DNA from: Branchiostoma floridae
Lineage: Eukaryota; Chordata; Leptocardii; Amphioxiformes; Branchiostomatidae
Length of the DNA stretch: 64,000 nucleotides
Direction: 5' to 3'
NCBI RefSeq assembly: GCF_000003815.2
Contig: NC_049997.1
Location: forward strand, 9,663,998-9,727,997
Positions 21,581 to 30,152 of the stretch are shown here, in pieces. The notes beneath the pieces are model-generated. The model worked only from the letters and a program-made list of their open reading frames with translations, had not been told where the DNA came from and did not search any database. The position numbers and the translations under genes were made by a program. The number at the start of each line of letters is the position of its first letter. Within the stretch, counting starts at the first letter, position 1.

Positions 21581-22417
21581 TCAGGGCCTTACCCGGGGCC
21601 CTCCCCTGCCACGGACCCTTCTTCCTTCCTTGCCGTCGAAAACGTCATCTTTGAACTTGCCTTTTTCGAACGTTCCTTCTTTCCTGCCTTCTTCGTTTCC
21701 TCCGAACATTCCGGGGAACTTCCCGCCCTTTTTGCCTTTTCCGATTCCGGGGATCTTTCCGTCTTCTTTGTCTGCTCCCATTCCGGGGAACTTACCGGAG
21801 AACTTTCCGTCTTCCTTGCCTTTTCCGATTCCGCCAAACATTCCGGGGAACTTTCCGTCCTTCTTGCCTCCTTCCATCCCGCTGAACAGCCGTTTGAACA
21901 TGTCCTTTTTCTTGCGTCCTTTCATTCCGCCAAGTAGTCGGCCCAACATTTCTTCTTTCTCGCCTTCTCCAATTCCGCGAAACAGTCGGCCCAACATTTC
22001 TCCCTTCTTGTCTTCTCCAATTCCACGGAACAGTCGGCCCAACATTTCTTCTTTCTTGCCTCCTTCCATCCCGCCGAACATTCCGTTGATCAATCCGGTA
22101 AACTTTCCGTCTTCCTTGCCTTCTCCCATCCCGAACTTTCCGTCTTCCTTGCCTTCTCCCATCCCGAATTTTCCGTCTTCCTTGCCTTCTCCCATCCCGA
22201 ACTTTCCGTCTTTCTCGCGGCCGAAAGGTTCGCCTTCCTTGCCGTCGAACAGTTCGCCTTCCTTGCCGTCGAACAGTTCGCCTTCCTTGCCGCCGAACAG
22301 TCCGGCTGACCTGAAGCGTCCTCTGCTTCCTCCCCTCAGGCTGCCTCCATACATCGGTCGACAGGACACCCCCATCAGCAAGCCCATGAGCAGGACGAGA
22401 ACAAACGAACGCGACAT
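21581..22417 (-). CDS. Secreted gene D: signal peptide plus Lys/Gly-rich repeats
   Basis: A single-exon frame of 278 residues. The signal peptide MSRSFVLVLLMGLLMGVSC is nearly the same as that of gene B. The rest has no cysteines and consists of degenerate blocks: GGKEGELFD, three copies of GKEDGKFGMGE, then LGRLFRGIGE and KFPGMFGG units, ending in an Arg-rich tail. The composition is highly basic and Gly-rich. A GGTAAGG donor-like site at 21592, just before the stop, could allow splicing to an unseen exon, but a nearby polyadenylation signal favours a single exon. Leader (GTCGAGATG) and promoter match gene C. It probably encodes a secreted structural or mucus-type protein; no family is recognised. 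Confidence 0.68.
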   Translation of the reverse strand: MSRSFVLVLLMGLLMGVSCRPMYGGSLRGGSRGRFRSAGLFGGKEGELFDGKEGELFDGKEGEPFGREKDGKFGMGEGKEDGKFGMGEGKEDGKFGMGEGKEDGKFTGLINGMFGGMEGGKKEEMLGRLFRGIGEDKKGEMLGRLFRGIGEGEKEEMLGRLLGGMKGRKKKDMFKRLFSGMEGGKKDGKFPGMFGGIGKGKEDGKFSGKFPGMGADKEDGKIPGIGKGKKGGKFPGMFGGNEEGRKEGTFEKGKFKDDVFDGKEGRRVRGRGGPRVRP

Positions 22418-22460
22418 CTCGACTGACAGACAACTTCGCCTCTATCTGACGAATTTTAGA

Positions 22461-22506
22461 TCAACACCAGGTAAAGATATCTTTCAATCGATGACGTAGG
22501 AAGGTC
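22461..22506 (-). promoter_or_regulatory. Core promoter of secreted gene D
   Basis: The minus strand reads GACCTTCCTACGTCAT, then AAAGATATCTTTACCTGGTG followed by TTGAT. It shares the TATA-like region with C and the upstream CTTCCT(A/G)CGTCA block with B. Confidence 0.6.
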
Positions 22507-23785
22507 AGTTACCATGGAAATCTGACGGTCTGTAGCACGAAGTCCTGTTTAATGAAGTCATCTTCTCAAGATAGGAATTTACTGTTCTATCATTACAAGC
22601 AACATCCCATACTTACAGGGGCTTCAACTGATTAGAACTAGATTGTTTGCTAGCCTACTAGCAGGCTTTACTAGGCCAAGCTTGTGGGCTTATAATATGT
22701 TTTTTTCCTCTGATCTCTGATGGCATATGAACTCACTTTATTTTAGCCAGCCTCTTGCTTTGAGACTCCGAAATTTATAAGGTTCTTCAGAAAAAATCGA
22801 GTTCAATAGGACAAAATTCACTAATCATTAGGATAGAACACATTATGAGATTAAAAAAAACAGCCTGCAAGATCCTGAAATGGAGGCTTACATATCCCAT
22901 GGTAATAGGGACTCCGACTGACTAAAACTAGATTGTTTTCTGTGAAAGAGACGATGTCGCAAGGCAGAAGTACTGATCTCCAAGCAGATGTTGGGTGGAG
23001 AAAATTGCAACTATTTTGACCTGTCAACTTTTTAATACTTTTCTTCCCCAAAATGAGAGAAAAGACGGCCTGTAGAAAACTTTGTCTATCCAATATCTGC
23101 TGGGACTTGAACGGGTACCACTTATGATTTCACTTCGCTGGTACCGGGAGATCTAAACTGTCTACTTTTTTTCAATGTTCTTTCAGAAACTTGTAGTATA
23201 TCATGTATGTACAGTTAACAGCTATTCTTTTTATGAGCAAAAAGTGCCTGAAATTAATCTGAAATATTATTTTTATCATTGCCGTGCCTGTAGTAAGATA
23301 TGTCGGTATGGTATACATCTGTCATTTCATGGGCCTGAAGTGACTTGATTAAAGTTTAAATATTCATAAGTCGCATGCAGCCTTTTGTATTGATTAAAGT
23401 GCTTGTGACACCAATAAAATGACACTTAGCTAACGTTGATAACGTCATACACAAACAAGACGAGAAGGTACTTCAAGCAACAAAGTCAAGCAAGCAGCTA
23501 CTTTTTATTTTTCTAATCACTGTCTAATCGTCTTCGTGCAAAAAAAACAGTCACATCGCTCACAATTGTGGGGCATCTCTCCTGTACATTTTCTCATATG
23601 TACGGGTAGAATAGACATGGCAACCATCCTGTATCCACACTCTCCACACATGTGAGCTTATCTCCTGTGTGGCTAGCCGTCTGTCGGACTAAACTGCTTT
23701 TCTGCATAGTAGAATAGTCTCACCTGTTACATTTGAGTTTCTCATCTGTATGTTTTCTCATATTCATTCATTTATTCGTTTGGCT
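22507..23785. other. Intergenic stretch, no gene seen
   Basis: AT-rich. It holds a fragment of the 'CTCCAAGCAGATGTTGG' arm family near 22980 and nothing coding. Confidence 0.45.
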
Positions 23786-25572
23786 GATATTAAGGTATCT
23801 CGGTTGGCTAAATTGGCACTTTGACCTTCCACTGTTTTCTTATTAATGAATTAAGAACGAATGGAGCCGTAATGAATGTTGATAGATGGGCATGAAAGAA
23901 TTCTAAATCTGATTTTTTGGGGGCCAAATTGATGACGTCATCATTTTCCTTGCCTCTGATATTATTTTTTTCTATGACAAAATACAGCACTTTGGTACAT
24001 ACCACTGCAATGAAACTTCGTTTTTCGTTGCATAATGATGAAAGCTAGAAACTCACGGTTGCGCAAACTGATATCTACTAATGATCTGTAGTAATTAGAA
24101 AATGTTTGTTTTCAGTTTCAGTTTCAGTTTATTTATTGAAAGCTGACAGAATCTTTATTTGCTCTCTGCCACCAATGGGCCACAGCAATGTAACATAGAT
24201 ATACAATCAACAAAACAATGAAATCATAAATAACTAGACACAAGTTACAAATGAAATCAATAAAACAAAGGCCAATTGTACATCAGTTAAATGAAATGAA
24301 AATATGATCAATATAATGGCAGAACCAAAACCATAGTTATATTAATTAAACTTCATGAACAAAAGAGAAATCATAAAACCTAACAAGGACATGAGCTTAT
24401 GTGGGACAAATAACAATTTTTCAAATGAATAACTAAATCAGAAGAAACAAAAACCATGTAAGGGTTAGTCCTCACAATTAGTTATATCAAATTAAAATAA
24501 TTGCACATCAACACAAAACAAATCATCAATTAAACATAAGGAGGACAAAAGTTCATGAACAAAGAGAAATCATAAAACTTAACAAGGACATTTATCCAGG
24601 AAAATACATCGCCTTCTGGCGTTTTTCAATACCTCCTGGTGGGCCGGGAGACCCCAACATAAATTAACACAAAATCACAACAACTGAATCAAAATTGAAA
24701 TCAAAGGTCAAACTTAAATAACTAAACGTCAGGTGTCAACTATTTACAATACAAATAACTCAGGATAACTTAATATAATAATGGTAATAATAATAATAAC
24801 AATAATAACACATTCAGGCAGTGGATCAACTTAAAATCAAAGTAACGAAAAGTAGAATTTGCATATCAATGTGTCGCTGGTCGGGCAGTGTTTGTTTCAA
24901 AGTTGATTTGCAAATGAAAAATAACAGTCAGAAGAGAACATAAATGTCAGTCTTAGCATCAAAACATAATACAAAAATCAAACAAAAGAATCCACTGTGA
25001 TATGACAGGAACTAAAGTTAAAATATATACAATCAGAATCGTTTAGTCCTGGTCATACAATCGTTTAAACTGTGACAGTGTCCTCGCAGATCTTAATTGG
25101 GACGACAGGGAATTCCAGAGCACCGCCCCTGAGTATGAAAAAGCTTTCTTTCTGAGTATGAAAAAGTTTTCACCTAATTAAAAAAATTAATTCTTAATAA
25201 CTACAACAATCTGTAGTTATTAAGAATTATTATTTTTAATTAGATGAAAACAAACATTTTCTAATTACTACAGATCATTAGTAGATATCAATTTGCGCAA
25301 CCGTGAGTTTCTAGCTTTCATCATTATGCAACGAAAAACAAAGTTTCATTATAGTGGTATGTACCAAAGTGCTGTATTTTGACATAGAAAAAAATAATAT
25401 CAGAGGCAATAAAAATGATGACGTCATCAATTTGGCCCCCAAAAAATCAGCTTTAGAATTCTTTAATGCCCATCTATCAACATTCGTTACGGCTCCATTC
25501 TTTCTTACGAATTCATTAATAAGAAAACAGTGGAAGGTCAAAATGCCAATTTAGCCAACCGAGATACCTTAA
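23786..25572. mobile_element. Long palindromic element split by a LINE insertion
   Basis: Arms of about 328 bases (23786-24113 and 25242-25572) are inverted copies, beginning TTAAGGTATCTCGGTTGGCT and ending in the reverse complement. An inner hairpin (25172-25240) forms the original centre. Removing the LINE at 24115-25165 leaves an almost perfect palindrome of about 0.7 kb. The outer TTAA may be a target duplication or part of the termini. No transposase is present. Confidence 0.85.
24115..25165 (-). mobile_element. Non-LTR retrotransposon 3' end, 5'-truncated, nested
   Basis: The minus strand encodes FSYSGAVLWNSLSSQLR and then FKRLYDQD with TAA at 25043, the typical C-terminus of LINE reverse transcriptase ORFs. 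A long AT-rich 3' UTR follows, and the 3' end is a (CTGAAA)n run at about 24115-24132. The 7-bp GTTTTCA flanks it on both sides (24108-24114 and 25166-25172). The 5' end has a 20-base microduplication (GAGTATGAAAAAG repeated). Confidence 0.8.
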
Positions 25573-25806
25573 AGTCAGCCAAGGTCGCCCAACTAGCCAT
25601 GGCTATTATAAAGTGTTGGCTTGGGAAAGAAATACAAATACATTAGATAACAAGTACAGTGATACATAAAATTTAAACAAAGTATGATACAAGGTTTTTA
25701 CATAAACATTTCGTTTCCTCTTGGATGATGAACGGCACTTTCTTTAGTTGCTACGTTGCTAGGTTACCTCATTTCTGAGATCTTCTGGGAAATCTAATGA
25801 GTACTA

Positions 25807-27127
25807 ATGAACCTGTGTAAAAGCCAAAGATCCCTCTGTGCGCAGTTCCGAGCAGGGATATTACCATTGTACATTGAGACTGGACGGTATCAAGCAATAC
25901 CTGAGGATAATAGAATCTGCACAATGTGTAGCCTGGGCGAGGTAGAAAATGAGGCACACTTTCTTTTTTACTGCCCGTTTTATGACGACTTGCGAGAAAG
26001 CATCTTCTGCAAAATGTTGACAAATGTCCAGAGGTCATCTGGGAACGGGACGAATTCAGAATTAAGTGATTGTTTGAAGAGGGGGTCTCCGAAATTTCGA
26101 ACTTCTTGCGCAAAGCTTGGAACAAAAGAAGAAGGCGATTATACATGTAAGGGTAGTGGTAGTGTGGTAGCTGGTTTCGATGGCGTCCCTTACATAGAGT
26201 TCGTGCGATTAGCTGCCGATGTTAGTTGTACACGCAAAACCCAAGAAAAACACGAGGAGTCGGTGCTACGTCGGTACTTCTTTGTTCACTCTCTCTTTCT
26301 CAACGTCTCATTCTCCTCTCTTCTTACTCTCACTCCATACAGAAGTGCTCCTCTACTATTTATATGTTTCCTTATCTATTAGTGAAAGTTACATTTTTCT
26401 GTGTCTTAATCATGATGACTTATATCCTGGGCAGTTGATGGGAAGCCACAGGATTGTGTCCCAAATATGGTTATGTCCTTGTACAGTGACCAGAGAATCG
26501 TGCTTTCTGACTAAAGAGACCTGTCCCCCACCGGAGGAACGGTGATTAAGCCTCTCCTGGGGTCATTGCTCACAGTGTTCCTTGTGCCATCTCAGAACTA
26601 AGTGAGAGTGACTTACAAGTTTGGTATCTTCTAGACATGAGTGTACATGCACATACTGCACTCTATTACATACACTTGAACTCACAACCTGTCCATTTAT
26701 GTACAACTATTACTGTACTACATGTATTATGTTTTGCTTATTTTCTGTATAAACTCTGCTCTGTTTAGCTCTGCGAAACCCTTGTTTGATGGTTTTGATT
26801 AATGTGATTATGATTTGATATCTGGTCTGTTACCCGATTTGTATAATGGCTTCCGATTATGTTCCTGTCTACTATTATGTTTTCCCTTATCTTCTGTATA
26901 AACTCTGCTCTGTTTAGCTCTACGAAACCCTTGTTTGATGGTTTAGTTTTGATGATTATGATTTGATATCTGGTCTGTTACCCGATACCGATTATGTTCC
27001 TGACGTTCTTTTATGTTATAATATCCTCTGTTCAATTATGATTTGTATTGTATGAGTCTTATAAGCCCACGTGGGCTGGGCGTTCTAACGCATGACACGT
27101 TAATAAAATTCATTCATTCATTCATTC
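25807..27127 (+). mobile_element. Non-LTR retrotransposon 3' fragment with (ATTC)n tail
   Basis: The first part encodes RSLCAQFRAGILPLYIETGR and a C..C...H...C cluster (ICTMCSLGEVENEAHFLFYC), typical of the end of LINE reverse transcriptases. The terminal FLRKAWNKRRRRLYM is in another frame (stop near 26150), so at least one frameshift is present. The 3' UTR contains a tandem duplication of about 148 bp (about 26725-27000) and ends AATAAAATTCATTCATTCAT. It is dead and 5'-truncated. Confidence 0.82.
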
Positions 27128-27303
27128 TAATGAGTAAATGACTGTTCTACTAATCTCCAAGCAGATCCTACGGTGCCATAAGATAGTATCAAAGTTGGCC
27201 AAGGAGTATAGCCGGCTAAGGGAGTCAAACGGGCATTGGAGACGGCAAGTTGGATAATATACATTACGCACCGTGGATCTGGTTCGAGATTATGTTCTAC
27301 TTC

Positions 27304-27492
27304 CTACAGCGTGGTCACGATGCTGGGAGGCCCGTTGCAGTCAGAGTCGCCACCGTTCTCATCGTCCGTGGCGTTGCGCCCCTTGCGGTGCATCCTATAA
27401 CAGCAGTACGGCAGGTACACGCACAGCACCAGGAACAAAATGGCGCCCACGGCGGTGACGCACACTGTCGCCAGTCCCGACTCGTACGACAT
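27304..27492 (-). CDS. Small single-pass membrane protein
   Basis: A 62-residue frame from ATG 27492 to TAG/TAA-class stop at 27304, GC-rich against AT-rich flanks. The N-terminus is short (MSYESG), followed by one hydrophobic segment (residues about 7-30, TVCVTAVGAILFLVLCVYLP). Then come a Cys/Arg-rich juxtamembrane stretch (YCCYRMHRKGR) and an acidic tail ending IVTTL. The positive charges after the segment suggest the C-terminus is cytoplasmic. The terminal T-T-L fits a class I PDZ ligand. It may be a single-exon gene or a last exon, since an acceptor-like site precedes the ATG. No family is recognised. Confidence 0.5.
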   Translation of the reverse strand: MSYESGLATVCVTAVGAILFLVLCVYLPYCCYRMHRKGRNATDDENGGDSDCNGPPSIVTTL

Positions 27493-27504
27493 CTCTTGTC
27501 TCAA

Positions 27505-29100
27505 AGATCTCCAAAAAACAGATGATTATGAGCTTAAAGACGCCTGCTATCCGCCTTGCGTCTTCCACTCCAAGACAAGCCACTTACTAGCTAGGCATTC
27601 CTGACTGTATGTCTTCAAGTCAACTGTACGTAATAACTCTGGTGAGATATTGAATGATATCTCGATAAAAGGTATTATGATTACAGACGTATCCCACACG
27701 GTGACGAAAGAGGTCTTCCCGCTACAATGAATGAGAAGAAAAGTTAGTGTTAAGTGAAATGTTTCTATAAGAGATCTCTGTGTCGTCTTCTGATCGTGTT
27801 CTTACTGCGTTGCTGCTTGGGTCAAGGTCATCCCGGCGTCACCACTCAAAGAACACGCCAACATCACACCTCTATCATGTCCGCATCACGTGATCCACCG
27901 GTCAAGTCCGAAGGTTCCTAGCCCCTGGTCGAAGCCAGCTTCCTCCTGGACTTGCAGGTGTGAAGTTGAAGGAACACCTTGCTCGGTCCGATGAAGATCA
28001 ATGTCTTAACATTTTAACCCGAAAGACTAAAATAACGATATATTCTCACAGAAGTAGCATAAGCTGGCACTTAAAGCCTAGCTGGCGACGAATAAAGATC
28101 TCACTATACATCTACAATGTATTTATATGCTCTGTCGACCACAGACGTTGCTAAGCAACAACTATATTGCCAAAGCATGCATGCTAAGATTATCCCTCGG
28201 CTAATTTTAATCACAGGGCAACGCTCTAGGAAATCAATGACATTATATAATATCCTTACAGAAATGTACTTATCAATGACATTATATATTGATAAATGCT
28301 ATTGTGGAAATGTCCTAGCGATATCAGTGTTTAACAGGCTGCGGGAGAAATTAAACGAGAATTTGCGTGTTTTTTTTTTAAATAAAAATCCATCTGTGGT
28401 GGTACACCTACACTATTTCAATACACGAAGATAAGCTTGTTTTAACTTTTTTTCGTTTCATTATGATATATGTATATTAACTTGACAAGAATAAGAGCAC
28501 TGATCGAAAGCTTCTTGATAAGAGATTAATTTGTGTATGGAAATAGCGTATAGAATCTCTGTAATCTGCGTTTATGTATAGTTCTGGAACTACATTAATA
28601 CTACAGACGACAATCAAGTGATTCGGATTTTTCTGGATGGTTCGATCGTGTTATTTGTGTAGTAGTCTTTAGCGAGCTATTGTTCCAAACAATGCTATTG
28701 TTTAACCAAGCACCTTGAAAACAAGGAAAGCTACTTACACATCCTTTACAGAGAAGACAATGAAGAACAAAAACAGGAGACAATGAAGAACAAAACATGA
28801 TTATGTGGCCAACCACACAGACAATGTCTCTTAATCACATAATTAGTCGTCCCAACACCAGAAGCCTTTTCGCGCTTTTTTTTCTTCTCACCTAACCTGT
28901 TTAGACAAACTCCTCATTTACATAACCATGACTAGCCTATTTAAGAACCCGCGTCGGTTCTAAATGATACATAAACACCATGCAAAATAGTCAAAGCTAC
29001 CCACACCCCTTTTTGACAATACAAGTTCTGTAGCACAAATGCAAGAGACAATCGGTAATTCTGGTATTTGATTGGTTCTTCTGTTGTCATGGAAATGAGG
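27505..29100. other. Intergenic stretch, no gene seen
   Basis: AT-rich with no convincing exons. The only structure is a duplicated 'TATCAATGACATTATATA' block near 28240-28290. Confidence 0.4.
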
Positions 29101-29149
29101 GGAGATGGCGTCATCAGCAGGTGAGTGACATAAAACGCGGACAATCACA

Positions 29150-29265
29150 GGTGTTGGCGTCATTTCTTGAAGACGGCGTGAGGCGAGTGGTTGTGTAGTA
29201 AGGAGAAGTGCTGAAGATTTCTCAAGCGACTTGGAAGAAGTCGAGACGACACAGGGCGATACCAG
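29150..29265 (+). other. Probable non-coding first exon of the homeobox gene
   Basis: The sequence ends GATACCAG|GTAAGATG, a strong donor at 29266, and contains no useful ATG frame. The homeobox coding exon is preceded by TTTTCTGTCTTAG (acceptor at 30130-30131), only 21 bases before its ATG, so an upstream 5' UTR exon is expected. The 5' limit is a guess. Confidence 0.45.
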
Positions 29266-29883
29266 GTAAGATGCTCCGTACCCTTGGCAAGGAGGTTCTT
29301 GATAGAACCTCATTTCTTCATATGAACAATGAAGTCGACGGGAAAAGACGTAATGATAATTGCTTTGCCATTACTCGTCATGGCGGACATGTCACATTAT
29401 AGTCGTCATTTCTCTACTCGTACATACAACTCTCGTTTGCCAACCCCGAAAATTAGGGTGTACTAATGGCAACAACGATTGTAATCCGTTGGTAATTTTG
29501 TAACATCAACGTGTTGTGTGTGTGTGTGATTTGAACATCAAATCATTCATGTAGCGTTTACCATATGTAACAACGAGGAAATTTCATCAGATAAAAGCTC
29601 ATTGCTAGGAACAAGACAGGAATTACATGTGTATAATGACAACATTTTATGTTCCGTTTGTCATTTTGCGTAACGTTAACACGTGTGTGTGTGTGATGTG
29701 AACCACTAAATCACAGTAAAGAATCTTGCTTGAATAGCGCATTCTTATCTGGCGAGACAGTGATTTCCATATGTGAGAAAATTTTAATGAACAAAATCAA
29801 ATGTCGCAAATGAAGTGCGTGTTTAAAATAACGATGGTTTCTGCTATCACTCGTATGCTCAAAATCATACTGACGGTGTAGAT

Positions 29884-30003
29884 AATTACTCTCCAAGCAG
29901 AGGTTGGTGGAGAATTTTTTTGAACCAATGGGTGGGGAGGGACGAAAAATTTGAGCCACAAATCTCAGAATTTTCCCCATCAACCTCTGCTTGGAGAGTA
30001 ATT
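29884..30003. mobile_element. Palindromic MITE, 'CTCCAAGCAGAGGTTG' family
   Basis: The arms ATTACTCTCCAAGCAGAGGT and CAACCTCTGCTTGGAGAGTA are inverted copies over about 35 bases around a 45-base loop. It lies in the first intron of the homeobox gene. Arm fragments recur at about 2550, 22980 and 49420. Confidence 0.85.
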
Positions 30004-30152
30004 GATGATAATATTTCGTATCTACAATGATTATCTGTATCTACAAATATCATGCTTAATCTTTTGTTTTAAAGTGTAAAAGTTGGAATATGAAGATCTG
30101 CATATGAATTGTCATTTTTTTTCTGTCTTAGAGCCACCTTGCTACATTCAAA

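Noticed and set aside
21507..22499. Plus-strand Pro/Phe-rich 330-codon frame
   Set aside because: Antisense shadow of gene D for the same reasons.
25354..25554. Paired frames at 23808-24005 and 25354-25554 coding nearly the same peptide
   Set aside because: They are the two arms of the palindromic element, so the similarity reflects the inverted repeat and not a gene family.
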